Shown here piece after piece: positions 39,100 to 47,033 of a stretch of 64,000 bases of DNA. How positions within the stretch are numbered: the stretch's first letter is position 1; each line of letters opens with the position of its first letter. The DNA is from Thalassobaculum sp. OXR-137 (GTDB lineage: Bacteria > Pseudomonadota > Alphaproteobacteria > Thalassobaculales > Thalassobaculaceae), in the NCBI RefSeq assembly GCF_034377285.1, contig NZ_CP139715.1, forward strand, positions 806,001 to 870,000, written 5' to 3'. The position numbers and the translations under genes were made by a program. The notes under the pieces were generated by a model. The model searched no databases and was not told where the DNA came from. It saw only the letters and a program-made list of their open reading frames with translations.

Positions 39100-39780
39100 T
39101 CACGGGTCGCCGGGAACCCCGTAGCTCGGCGCCTGTGAGGGATCCAGGGCCCGGGTGACGTAGCTGTCCATGTCCGGTTTCCACATCTCCCACAGTGCCG
39201 TCAGGTCGGCGATGGGCGTCTCGGAATAATCGACCCGCAGGTCCGCCACCGGCCAGGAGACCTCGGCCTGGATCAGCAGCCCGGCGGAATGCACCGGCCC
39301 CGCCTCGCCGCCCGCCGCCAGCCCGGCCTGCAGCGCCCGGATCAGCCGCTTGCCGAAGGAACTGCCCGACCGGGATTCAAACGCCTCCACCATGGCGGCG
39401 ATCACGTCCTCACCCGCCAGCATGTTGCCGGCGGCCACGCAGTTCTTCCCTTCCGCCGTGGCGTAGGTGCCCAGCGTCTTCTCGCCGCTATACGCCGCAG
39501 TGCCGCCCTGGGCGTCGATCAACGCGACCTGGCGGTAGGCGATGTGGTCCGAGGTTTCCACGATCCGATCCAGCACGGTGCGCGCAGGCAGTCCGGTCTC
39601 CAGCAGGTCCAGGGCGCGCGGGCCGATCCGCGGATCGGTGATGTTCTGGGTCGCCACCGCGCCGATCCTGGCCCGGGTGAAGGCGCAGCGCGCTGCCACG
39701 GCGGTGGAGGAGGAACTGACGACGATGCCGAAGGCGCCGGTGATCTCGCAGCGGGCGGTCAGGGAAAACGTCACGGGCAT
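39100..39780 (-). CDS. DUF1028 family protein (Ntn-hydrolase-like)
   Basis: This protein of about 226 residues begins TFSLTARCEITGAFGIVVSSSS and has GAVATQNITDPRIGPRALDLLETG, QVALIDAQGGTAAYSGEKT and KNCVAAGNMLAGEDVIAAM, the DUF1028 pattern (predicted Ntn-hydrolase fold). The ATG at 39780 has too close a GGAG. A GTG at 39774 has the same GGAG at normal spacing and may be the true start. These proteins often accompany amidohydrolase or pyrimidine/peptide-use genes; here the neighbours do not help. Confidence 0.82.
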   Translation of the reverse strand: MPVTFSLTARCEITGAFGIVVSSSSTAVAARCAFTRARIGAVATQNITDPRIGPRALDLLETGLPARTVLDRIVETSDHIAYRQVALIDAQGGTAAYSGEKTLGTYATAEGKNCVAAGNMLAGEDVIAAMVEAFESRSGSSFGKRLIRALQAGLAAGGEAGPVHSAGLLIQAEVSWPVADLRVDYSETPIADLTALWEMWKPDMDSYVTRALDPSQAPSYGVPGDP

Positions 39781-39872
39781 ACTCCGTGGGGTCACAGGGC
39801 GAAAGGGAGACGCTATACCGGCATCCGAGCCCTAACAATCCACCGCACCCGTGCACAGGGAGACTGACGGAC

Positions 39873-40844
39873 ATGCGCATCGGCATCATCGGAGCGGGAG
39901 CCGTCGGCGGCTTCATGGCGGGACACCTGGCCCGGGCGGGTACGGACGTGGCGGTGCTGGCCCGCGGCCCGCATCTGGCGGCGATCCGCGAGAAGGGCCT
40001 GACGGTGGAAAGCCAGGGCGAGACCTGGACCTCCCAGGTGACCGCCAGCGACAAGGCGGCCGACCTGGGCGAGGTCGACGTCATCGTCGTCACCGCAAAG
40101 GGCCCCGCCCTGCCGGTCATCGCCGAGGCGATCCAGCCGATGCTCGGCGCCGACACGCCGGTGGTCTGCGCCATGAACGGCATTCCCTGGTGGTACGAAT
40201 ACAAGCGCGCGGGCGGCACCGACGCGCCGATCGAGCGGCTCGATCCGGGTGCCGTGGTCTGGAACGCCATCGGCCCGCAGCGCGCCATCGGCTGCATGAT
40301 CGACTGTCCGGCCGCTGTGGCCGAGCCGGGCTTCGTGCGCCATGTGGCGCCGCGCAAGGGCAGCTTCACCCTGGGCGAGCCGGACAACACCGAGAGCGAC
40401 CGGGTCAAGGCGATCGCCAAGGTGATCGAGGAGGCCGGCATGGGCGCGCCGGTGACCACCAACATGCGCCGGGCAATCTGGATCAAGCTGCTGGTCAACG
40501 CCTCGCGCTCGCCGCTGGGCGTGCTGACCGGCTCCACCGAGCGCGGGCTGGCGGAGAACCCGGAGACCCTGGCGGTCACCATGGCCATCATGCGCGAGGC
40601 CCAGGCAGTCGCCGCCTCCCACGGCATCGAGGTGCGGATCGACCAGGACCGGCAGTCGGACCCGTCCCAGCGCTCGCTGCACCGCTCCTCCATGCTGCAG
40701 GACTGGGACCTGGGCCGGCCGATGGAGATCGACGGCATCGTGCGGATCATCCAGGACTACGGCCGCAGCGCCGGCATCGCGACCCCGGTGCTGGACACGG
40801 TCTCGGCCCTGCTCGGCGAAAAGGCCCGGGCGGCGGGGGTTTAG
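39873..40844 (+). CDS. 2-dehydropantoate 2-reductase family (ApbA/PanE)
   Basis: This 323-residue NADPH-dependent reductase has MRIGIIGAGAVGGFMAGHLA (Rossmann), VIVVTAKGPALPVI, NGIPWWYEY, an active-site Lys region (RRAIWIKLLVNASRSPLGVLTG) and a C-terminal QDWDLGRPMEIDGIV with conserved Glu/Asp. AGGGAGA lies about ten bases before the ATG at 39873. It may supply pantoate for CoA, but many paralogues act on other 2-keto acids, so I leave the symbol open. Confidence 0.87.
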   Translation: MRIGIIGAGAVGGFMAGHLARAGTDVAVLARGPHLAAIREKGLTVESQGETWTSQVTASDKAADLGEVDVIVVTAKGPALPVIAEAIQPMLGADTPVVCAMNGIPWWYEYKRAGGTDAPIERLDPGAVVWNAIGPQRAIGCMIDCPAAVAEPGFVRHVAPRKGSFTLGEPDNTESDRVKAIAKVIEEAGMGAPVTTNMRRAIWIKLLVNASRSPLGVLTGSTERGLAENPETLAVTMAIMREAQAVAASHGIEVRIDQDRQSDPSQRSLHRSSMLQDWDLGRPMEIDGIVRIIQDYGRSAGIATPVLDTVSALLGEKARAAGV

Positions 40845-40870
40845 CACCACCCTTCCCTCACTCCCCCCTC

Positions 40871-40990
40871 AAACACTCCCCGGATTTAGTCCGGGGTCCA
40901 CACAAGGGACGCCTCGGGCGCCACGGTGCTCCCGAGGAGCTGGAGGCGCGCCGCGCCGTGGGCCCCGGACTGAATCCGGGGAGTGTTTTT
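40871..40990. repeat. Nested inverted repeat between convergent genes
   Basis: The segment 40871-40900 (AAACACTCCCCGGATT...) reappears as its reverse complement at 40959-40990 with two mismatches over 30 bp. Each arm is itself a hairpin: CCCCGGA-TTTAG-TCCGGGG (40878-40896) on the left and CCCCGGA-CTGAA-TCCGGGG on the right. A T-run follows the right arm (GTGTTTTT). It lies between the panE-like and sgaA-like genes, which converge, and may serve as a two-way terminator. Same family as the units at 44.8 and 53.9 kb. Confidence 0.8.
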
Positions 40991-41051
40991 AGGTTTTGTT
41001 TGAAACGGCAGCGGCCCCGACGCGTGCCCCGGGCCGCCCCGCCCGACCCGA

Positions 41052-42290
41052 TCAGAACGTGGTCGGGCCGTTCGCCTTCTTGTAGGCGGTCACGTGCTCG
41101 ATCGCCGCGGTCACGCCGCCCGACTTGTAGGGCACGTCGAGATAGCCGAGGGTCGACTCCACCGCCGCCAGGGCCGCGTAGAGCATCGGCGCGTTCATGT
41201 CGCCCATATGGCCGATGCGGAACGCCTTGCCGCCCAGATCGCCCAGGCCGCCGCCGATGCCGACCATCATCTCGTCGCGGCAGACCTCGCGCAGCCGGTT
41301 GGCGTCGATGCCCTCCGCCGTGCGGATCGCCGTCACCCCGACCGAGCGCTGCTCGGGCACCAGGGCGTTCAGTTCCAACGCGCCGGCCGTCCCCCAGACC
41401 TCAACGGCCTTGTGGGTCGCCTGGGACAGCACCCGGTGCCGCTCGAAGCAACGCTCCAGCCCTTCCTCGAACAGGGTGCGCAGACCCTCACGCAGGCCGA
41501 AGATCTGAAGCTGCGGGGAGGTGCCGCAGAAGGTGCGGTAGCCCGGCCCGGCCATGCGCGGCGACCAGTCCCAGTAACGCCGCGGGTTGGCGTTCGCCTT
41601 GTGCACGGCGATCGCCTTCTCGTTGGCGGCGCAGAAGCCCAGGCCCGGCGGCATCATCAGACCCTTCTGCGAGGCGGCGATGGCGACGTCCACGCCCCAC
41701 TCGTCCATGCGGAAGTCGGTGGTGCCCAGGGAGGCGATGGTGTCGACCATCAGCAGGGCGCCGTGGCCGCTCTCGTTCATCGCCTTGCGCACCGCCGGCA
41801 CGTCGCTGGTGATCGAGGTCGCGGTATCGGTATGGACGACCAGCACGGCCTTGATCCGGCCCTCCTTGTCCTCCGACAGCGCCTTGCCGACGGCGGCCGG
41901 GTCCATCGCCTCGCGCCAGCTTCCCGGCACGGTCTGGATGACGATGCCGAGCGCTTCGGCCATGTCGGTCCAACTCCCGGAGAAGTGGCCGGTTTCCGGC
42001 ACCAGGGCGACGTCGCCCGGCTTCAGGGTGTTGACCAGGGCGGCTTCCCAGGAGCCGTGACCGTTGGCGATGTAGGTGAACAGCTCGCCCTCGGTCTTGA
42101 AGACCCGGCGCAGCCCCTCGAAGGACTCCACGGCCGCCTCGACGAATTCCGGATCGTTCAGGTCCATCGTGTCGCGATGCATGGCGTTCTGCACGCGCTG
42201 GGGCACGTTGGTCGGGCCCGGCGTGTTGAGGAACTTGCGGCCGCGCTTGATGAGGACGTTGGGACGGTTGGAGACGGAATCGGGGGCCAT
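41052..42290 (-). CDS. Serine-glyoxylate/alanine-glyoxylate aminotransferase (class V)
   Basis: This 412-residue PLP enzyme has an N-terminal FLNTPGPTNVPQRVQNAM, the Schiff-base lysine in AIAASQKGLMMPPGL, VVHTDTATSITSD, MVDTIASLGTTDFR and FRIGHMGDMN near the end. All are typical of SgaA-type enzymes that move the amino group of serine or alanine to glyoxylate. AGGAG eight bases before the ATG at 42290 decides the start. Glyoxylate made by isocitrate lyase or photorespiration-like reactions could be its substrate. The symbol is left open because AGT and SGAT are hard to separate by eye. Confidence 0.87.
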   Translation of the reverse strand: MAPDSVSNRPNVLIKRGRKFLNTPGPTNVPQRVQNAMHRDTMDLNDPEFVEAAVESFEGLRRVFKTEGELFTYIANGHGSWEAALVNTLKPGDVALVPETGHFSGSWTDMAEALGIVIQTVPGSWREAMDPAAVGKALSEDKEGRIKAVLVVHTDTATSITSDVPAVRKAMNESGHGALLMVDTIASLGTTDFRMDEWGVDVAIAASQKGLMMPPGLGFCAANEKAIAVHKANANPRRYWDWSPRMAGPGYRTFCGTSPQLQIFGLREGLRTLFEEGLERCFERHRVLSQATHKAVEVWGTAGALELNALVPEQRSVGVTAIRTAEGIDANRLREVCRDEMMVGIGGGLGDLGGKAFRIGHMGDMNAPMLYAALAAVESTLGYLDVPYKSGGVTAAIEHVTAYKKANGPTTF

Positions 42291-42398
42291 GCGGGGGGCT
42301 CCTGGCAGCAGATCTTCGGTGCGGATCTTTGGTTTGGGAGCGATCAGGGACGATCGATCGGCCGCAAGATAGTGCAAACCTGAGGCGTGCTCACGACA

Positions 42399-43508
42399 TT
42401 ATTGCGACTTTCCCGCCGGAATCTGCTGGGTGATGCAATGGATATTGCCACCGCCGAGCAGGATCTCGCGGGCCGGGATCGCCACCACCTCGCGGTCGGG
42501 CAGCGCGTCGGCGATGATCCGGCAGGCGTCGTCGTCGGTGCGCGGGTCGAGCAGCGGCACCAGCACCCGCCCGTCCACCAGGTAGAAATTGGCGTAGGAC
42601 CCGGCCAGACGGTCGCCGGCCTCGCGCGGCTTGCCGCCGGGGGCCGACACCACGCCGCCGGCCTCGCGGTCGGTCATGTGCAGCGGGCCGGGCATCGGCA
42701 GCTTGACGATGCGGAACGGGTCGCCCGCCGTGTCGTGCACCGCCTCCAGGGCCGCCAGCGCCTCGGCCGAGCGCACGTGCTGCGGGTCCCAGGGATCGTC
42801 GGTCCAGGTCAGCAGGATCAGGTTCGGCCCAGCCACGTGCAGCAGGTTGTCCACATGGCCGGTGGTCTCGTCCGCGAACACTCCGCGCGGCAGCCAGACC
42901 ACCTGCTCGGCGCCGCTATAGGCCTTCAGCATCTCCTCGCAGGTCTCGCGGCCGAGCCCGGCATTGCGGCCGGTGCTCAGCACGCATTCCTCGGTGACGA
43001 AGACCGTGCCTTTGCCGTCGCTGTGGATGCCGCCGCCTTCCTGGATCAGCGGGGCGCGGTAGCGCTCCACCCCTTCCAGCGCGGCGACCGCGGCGGCCAC
43101 CGCGTCGTCGGCCCGCCAGTCCGGATACAACCCGTGCACCTCGCCGCCCCAGGCGTTGAAGGTCCAGTCCACCGCCCGCCGGTCGCCGGCGGCATCGACC
43201 ACGACGGTCGGGCCGGTATCGCGCATCCAGGCGTCGTCGGTCTCCATCTCCACCAGCCGCACCTCGGCCGGCAGGGCGGCGCGCGCCCGCGCCATGCGCC
43301 GGGCGGAAACGCCTACGGTGAGCGGCTCGGCGGCGACGATCGCCGCCGCCACGGCGGCAAAGGCCTCCTCCGCCGGAGCGGCGTCGTCGCGCCAGGTATC
43401 CCCGCGCTCCGGCCACAGCATCCAGGTGCCGGCATGGGCCTCGAACTCGCCCGGCATCCGATATCCGTCGGCCGCCGGGGTGCCCGGCAGCGCGGTCAGT
43501 TGCCCCAT
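42399..43508 (-). CDS. aguA: Agmatine deiminase
   Basis: This 369-residue member of the guanidino-group-modifying family hydrolyses agmatine to N-carbamoylputrescine and ammonia. Visible motifs: WPERGDTWRDD, DDAWMRDTGPTVVV, WTFNAWGGEVHGLYPDW, ETTGHVDNLLHVAG (catalytic His) and GGGNIHCITQQ with nucleophile Cys358. Length is normal. The response regulator gene upstream overlaps the start by 13 bp. No N-carbamoylputrescine amidase is adjacent, although a ureohydrolase acting on the same substrate class is at 60 kb. Confidence 0.93.
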   Translation of the reverse strand: MGQLTALPGTPAADGYRMPGEFEAHAGTWMLWPERGDTWRDDAAPAEEAFAAVAAAIVAAEPLTVGVSARRMARARAALPAEVRLVEMETDDAWMRDTGPTVVVDAAGDRRAVDWTFNAWGGEVHGLYPDWRADDAVAAAVAALEGVERYRAPLIQEGGGIHSDGKGTVFVTEECVLSTGRNAGLGRETCEEMLKAYSGAEQVVWLPRGVFADETTGHVDNLLHVAGPNLILLTWTDDPWDPQHVRSAEALAALEAVHDTAGDPFRIVKLPMPGPLHMTDREAGGVVSAPGGKPREAGDRLAGSYANFYLVDGRVLVPLLDPRTDDDACRIIADALPDREVVAIPAREILLGGGNIHCITQQIPAGKSQ

Positions 43509-43984
43509 GTGACGCGATCCGTGAAGCGTTTCATCATCAGCGAGTTCACCCGGTTCTGCAGGCGCTTGGCGGGCACCGGCTTGGTCAGGAGGAGGTCCAC
43601 CTCCAGACGCTTAGACTCCTGAACGGCGAAATCATTCACCGCGCCGGCCAATAAAACGACGGGGATGTCGGCCGGCAGGGTGGTGTAATCCTCGCGGATC
43701 CGCTGCAGCAGCTCGAACCCGTCGGCGCCGTCCGGGCCTTCCAGCCGGGCGTCGAGGATCAGCAGATCGGGAGTGATCTCCTCGGCCGCATAGAGGGCGG
43801 TGGCGGCATTGTGGGCGTCGAGCGGCGGCGGAAACCCGAGATCGATCAGGGCGCGGCACAGCAGGGCGCGGTTGTCGTCGTCCGGCTCCACCACCAGGGC
43901 GAGCAGCCCCTCGTAGTCGAAGCTGGCGAGCACCCCGTCCATGATGCGCGTCAAGCGGCGCGTCTGGGACAGTCCCGTCGGCAT
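43496..43984 (-). CDS. Stand-alone response regulator receiver
   Basis: This 162-residue single-domain receiver has acidic residues in VVEPDDDNRALL, phospho-acceptor Asp78 in LLILDARLEG, and Lys135 in LLLTKPVPA. The C-terminal helix (NRVNSLMMKRFTDRVTW) extends slightly past the receiver. No DNA-binding domain is present. It overlaps the start of aguA, so the two are translated together, an unusual pairing. The cognate kinase is not nearby; the orphan kinase at 35 kb is one candidate. Confidence 0.88.
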   Translation of the reverse strand: MPTGLSQTRRLTRIMDGVLASFDYEGLLALVVEPDDDNRALLCRALIDLGFPPPLDAHNAATALYAAEEITPDLLILDARLEGPDGADGFELLQRIREDYTTLPADIPVVLLAGAVNDFAVQESKRLEVDLLLTKPVPAKRLQNRVNSLMMKRFTDRVTWGN

Positions 43985-44091
43985 ATGCCCATGGTCCCCC
44001 GTTTTCAGGTCTGCTAGCGTCCGGCCAGCAAAACCGAGTCTAGCCGAATCGCCGGCTTCCGCGAAGCCGGCGCGAACCCGGAGTTCCTACC

Positions 44092-44724
44092 ATGGATACG
44101 GCCACAATCGACGCCCTGGAAACCGAATCCGCCCTGCGCGAGATCTACGGCATGCCGGGCGAACTGGCGGCGAAGAAGCAGCTCACCTATCTCGACAAGC
44201 ACGCCAGGCGGTTCCTGGAACTGTGCCCGTTCCTGGTGATTTCCACCCAGGGTCCGGACGGTCTGGGCGACGTCTCGCCGAAGGGCGATGCGCCGGGTTT
44301 CGTGGCGGTGCTCGACGACCGCACGATCCTGATCCCGGACCGGCCGGGCAACAACCGGATCGACACCCTGGGCAACCTGACGGCGAATCCGGGCGTGGGC
44401 ATCCTGTTCATGATTCCGGGGGTGAACGAGACCCTGCGGATCAACGGCCGCGCCCGGGTGATCGCCGACACCGCGCTGCTGACCCAGTTCGCCGTGCGCG
44501 ACCGGCTGCCGAAGACCGGCATCCTGGTCGAGGTGAAGGAGATGTACCTGCACTGCGCCAAGGCGCTGGTGCGCTCCAAGCTGTGGGAGGACGACTACCG
44601 GGTGGAGCGCGCGGTGCTGCCGTCGCTCGGCCAGATGATCGCCGACCAGGTGGAGGACGCCACCGTCGACGTGGCCGCCGCCGACAAGCGCATCGCGGAG
44701 TCGGAGAAGAATAACCTGTATTGA
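44092..44724 (+). CDS. PPOX-class FMN-dependent flavoprotein (pyridoxamine-5-phosphate-oxidase-like)
   Basis: This 210-residue split-barrel flavoprotein has FLVISTQGPDGLGDVSPKGDAPGFV, ILIPDRPGNNRIDTLGNLTANPGVGILF and TLRINGRARV, with a C-terminal LVEVKEMYLHCAKALVRSKLW. This is the MSMEG_1061-like subgroup. It binds FMN, or possibly F420 or heme; the substrate is unknown. Single gene, divergent from the response regulator. Confidence 0.85.
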   Translation: MDTATIDALETESALREIYGMPGELAAKKQLTYLDKHARRFLELCPFLVISTQGPDGLGDVSPKGDAPGFVAVLDDRTILIPDRPGNNRIDTLGNLTANPGVGILFMIPGVNETLRINGRARVIADTALLTQFAVRDRLPKTGILVEVKEMYLHCAKALVRSKLWEDDYRVERAVLPSLGQMIADQVEDATVDVAAADKRIAESEKNNLY

Positions 44725-44780
44725 TGGGGCGGGGGGTTTTTGAGAGAGCGGTGTGCTTCCCTCTTCCCTTTCCGTTTTTT

Positions 44781-44895
44781 TTCACTCCCCGGATTTATTC
44801 CGGGGTAACCCCTCAGCCTCCCGGACACCGGTATTAAGGCGGTGAAGTCAACGCCTCTCCCGAGCGCTCCCCCGGAATAAATCCGGGGAGTGTAA
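44781..44895. repeat. Nested inverted repeat, same family as the 40.9-kb unit
   Basis: The left arm at about 44783-44805 is CACTCCCCGGATTTATTCC followed by GGGG. The right arm at about 44870-44892 is its reverse complement, with a hairpin inside each arm (CCCCGGA-TTTAT-TCCGGGG). The loop base differs from the 40.9-kb unit (TTTAT versus TTTAG), and the partner arm has changed with it. T-rich and G-rich tracts flank the unit. It separates the PPOX gene from the convergent HNH gene. Confidence 0.8.
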
Positions 44896-44916
44896 GAAGA
44901 AGGGGGGGGGGCGGTT

Positions 44917-45225
44917 CTACCGCCGCCGTCGCGCTGAGCGGTGGCGGCTGGTGAAGGTTGGGGGTTTGCCGCGCAGCCAGACCAGGAACCGGGCGATCTC
45001 CGGATGGGCGCGGAGCTTCTCCGGGGTGTCGTAGTCCCGCGCCAGGCTGCGCTCGTCCAGCACGCTGTGGATCTTGCGGTGGCAGACCGTGTGCATCGGC
45101 TCCGCCGCGCGGCCGCCCTTGCTCCTCGGGACCCAGTGGTGGCGGTCGACGCTCGGCCCCGCGACCATCGGCCGGCCGCAGAGCGGACACGGCCCCAATC
45201 CATCGTCCGGCCCGGTCCCGCTCAC
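44917..45225 (-). CDS. HNH nuclease-like protein
   Basis: This 102-residue protein has a zinc-type CPLCGRPM pair, then DRHHWVPRSKGGRA and HTVCHRKIHSVL, the HNH pattern with a second Cys-His pair. Such small HNH proteins (YajD-like) are common in alphaproteobacteria; activity is undemonstrated and the DNA target unknown. The C terminus is basic (SRHRSARRRR). It starts 13 bp after the zinc-ribbon gene stop, so it probably shares its transcript. Confidence 0.8.
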   Translation of the reverse strand: MSGTGPDDGLGPCPLCGRPMVAGPSVDRHHWVPRSKGGRAAEPMHTVCHRKIHSVLDERSLARDYDTPEKLRAHPEIARFLVWLRGKPPTFTSRHRSARRRR

Positions 45226-45238
45226 CCCTCCGACCCGC

Positions 45239-46003
45239 TCAATAGCCGAGCCCGGCCTCCGGGCGCTGATCGGTGAAGGTCACGTTGACCTTGGCCGCGC
45301 CGGGCGCGGTATTGGCGAATTCCGACACGAACGCCGTCTTCTCGCCCGGCAGCAGCTGATAGGACTCGGTGGTGAACAACCAGCTCGCCAGGGGCTGGCC
45401 GCCCTCGGCGACCACCGTGGCGCGCAGCGCCGGCAGGCTGATCATCAGTTCGCCCGGATTGCGGATCTCGCCATGCACCTCCAGCACCTCCACGGTGCCT
45501 TCCTGGCGGCGCTGGACATAGACGTTCTGCAGCACCAGCCCCTCGCCCGGCACGGGGACCGGCATGCCGACCTTCTCGTAGAGCAGCGCGCTCGCCGGCC
45601 AGGCATGGACCAGGGTGGTGCGGGCGACGAACAGCCCCGCCGGGATCGCCACCGCCAGGATCAGCAGGGCGTAGAGGATATACGGCCGGGAGGGCTTCTC
45701 CGGCCCGGCGCCGCGCACGGCCCGGAACCGGGACACGTCGGCCAGCGGCGGCGGATCCATCTCCTCGCCCGACCGGTCGTAGCCTTCCGCCTCTTCGAGC
45801 GGCCCCTCGACAGCCGGTTCCGGCGCCGCCGCCTTCTTCTTTTTCTTCGGCGCGGGCGCTTCCGGCGCCGGGTCGTCGGCACCGGCCGGCATCTGGTGCC
45901 ACTTGTGCTCGCAACTGCTGCATTTGAGCTTGCGGCCCTTGGTGCCGAGCGCGGAGTCCGGGACCTTGAACTTCTGCTCACATTTCGGGCAGGTGACGAG
46001 CAT
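45239..46003 (-). CDS. Zinc-ribbon membrane protein (MJ0042/DUF3426 type)
   Basis: This 254-residue protein starts with an N-terminal zinc ribbon (MLVTCPKCEQKFKVPD ... LKCSSCEHKWH), followed by an Ala/Pro/Lys-rich linker (PKKKKKAAAPEPA). A single transmembrane helix follows near 110-130 (YILYALLILAVAIPAGLFVA), then a DUF3426-like domain (LEVHGEIRNPGELMISLPALRATV). GAGGA six bases before the ATG at 46003 decides the start. It is common in alphaproteobacteria and often near ftsE/X; its function is unknown. Confidence 0.85.
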   Translation of the reverse strand: MLVTCPKCEQKFKVPDSALGTKGRKLKCSSCEHKWHQMPAGADDPAPEAPAPKKKKKAAAPEPAVEGPLEEAEGYDRSGEEMDPPPLADVSRFRAVRGAGPEKPSRPYILYALLILAVAIPAGLFVARTTLVHAWPASALLYEKVGMPVPVPGEGLVLQNVYVQRRQEGTVEVLEVHGEIRNPGELMISLPALRATVVAEGGQPLASWLFTTESYQLLPGEKTAFVSEFANTAPGAAKVNVTFTDQRPEAGLGY

Positions 46004-46033
46004 TCGTGTCCTCAAAAATCAGGGTCGGACAAA

Positions 46034-46924
46034 CTATATCGCGGCGCGGCCCAGCGGCAAGGACGGCGCGGCGGCGGTGTCGCGCAGCCAGGTGCCGAAG
46101 ACCCGCGCCTCCGGCCGGGCGTCGTCGGGCAGCAGCAGGACATAGGCGAGGCCGCTGTCGGTGAAGCCGAACGGCGCCGCCAGCCGGCCGCTGTCGAGAT
46201 CGTCCTGCACCAGCACCTTCGGGGCGATGGCGACGCCGAGACCGGCCGTCGCCGCTTCCAGCATGAAGTAGAAATGCTCGTATTCTTGTCCGCCCGCCGG
46301 CAGGGACAGGCCCGATCCCGCACACCAGTCCGGCCAGGCGGCGCGGCGCGTGCGGGTATGCAGCCGCGGCAGCGCCGCCAGATCCGCCGGAGCGGCGACA
46401 TCCGCCACCAGGTCGGGGCGGGCGACCGGGCCGACCTGCTCGTCGAACAGGGTGATGGCGGACGGCAGCTCCCAGGGCGGACGGCCGACGCGGATGGCGG
46501 CGTCGAGCCGCTGGCGGCGGAACTCCACCGGCCCGTCATTGGCGGTCAGCCGCACCTCGATCTCCGGATGGGCGCGCTGGAAGCCGAGCAGCCGCGGGAT
46601 CAGCCAGCGCATCATCAGGGTGCCGGAACAGGACACGTCGAGGGTGCTGTGCCGGTCCTGGATCACCCGGTTCACCGCCTCCTCGATGCCGTCGAACGCC
46701 TCGGTGAGCGGTTCCAGCAGGGCCAGCGCCGCCCGCGACGGCTTCAGCCGGTTGCGCGGCCCCTCGAACAGGGCGACGCCGAGCTGGGCCTCCAGCCCGC
46801 GGATCTGCCGGCTGACCGCACTGTAGGTGACCCCCAGCGCATCGGCCGCGTCGGTCATCCGACCGAGCCGGGCCGTCGCCTCGAAGGCGCGCAGGGCGTT
46901 CAGGGGGAGCATGCCGCGTTTCAT
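46034..46924 (-). CDS. LysR family transcriptional regulator (GcvA-like)
   Basis: This 296-residue regulator from the ATG at 46924 (a GTG at 46939 is a longer option) has an N-terminal winged helix (LNALRAFEATARLGRMTDAADALGVTYSAVSRQI) and a C-terminal effector domain (VEFRRQRLDAAIRVGRPPW). The MLPLNALRAFEA start places it in the GcvA/AmpR-like branch. It is divergent from an EamA transporter, its likely target. A perfect inverted repeat overlaps its own start codon. Confidence 0.9.
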   Translation of the reverse strand: MKRGMLPLNALRAFEATARLGRMTDAADALGVTYSAVSRQIRGLEAQLGVALFEGPRNRLKPSRAALALLEPLTEAFDGIEEAVNRVIQDRHSTLDVSCSGTLMMRWLIPRLLGFQRAHPEIEVRLTANDGPVEFRRQRLDAAIRVGRPPWELPSAITLFDEQVGPVARPDLVADVAAPADLAALPRLHTRTRRAAWPDWCAGSGLSLPAGGQEYEHFYFMLEAATAGLGVAIAPKVLVQDDLDSGRLAAPFGFTDSGLAYVLLLPDDARPEARVFGTWLRDTAAAPSLPLGRAAI

Positions 46925-46943
46925 GTGCGTTTCTTGCACATGA
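46921..46943. promoter_or_regulatory. Perfect inverted repeat over the LysR start codon
   Basis: TCATGTGC at 46921-46928 and GCACATGA at 46936-46943 form a perfect 8-bp inverted repeat with a 7-bp spacer. The first arm contains the start codon of the LysR gene (complement of 46922-46924). The size and symmetry suit a dimeric regulator; binding by the LysR protein for autorepression, or an RNA hairpin blocking translation, are both possible. Confidence 0.45.
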
Positions 46944-46969
46944 AACGGGATAAATCATCGTTTTTCAGC

Positions 46970-46987
46970 CTGTCATAAAACTGTCAT
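46970..46987 (+). promoter_or_regulatory. Consensus Pho box upstream of the EamA transporter
   Basis: CTGTCATAAAACTGTCAT consists of two identical CTGTCAT heptamers separated by four bases. That is the classical PhoB-binding arrangement (11-bp period) and matches the alphaproteobacterial consensus at every defined position. It lies 46 bp before the EamA ATG in the divergent region with the LysR gene. It predicts induction of one or both genes by phosphate starvation. Confidence 0.75.
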
Positions 46988-47033
46988 AAGCGATTGAAGC
47001 ACATGATGCCGCGCCGCCGAGCGAGACCCTTCG

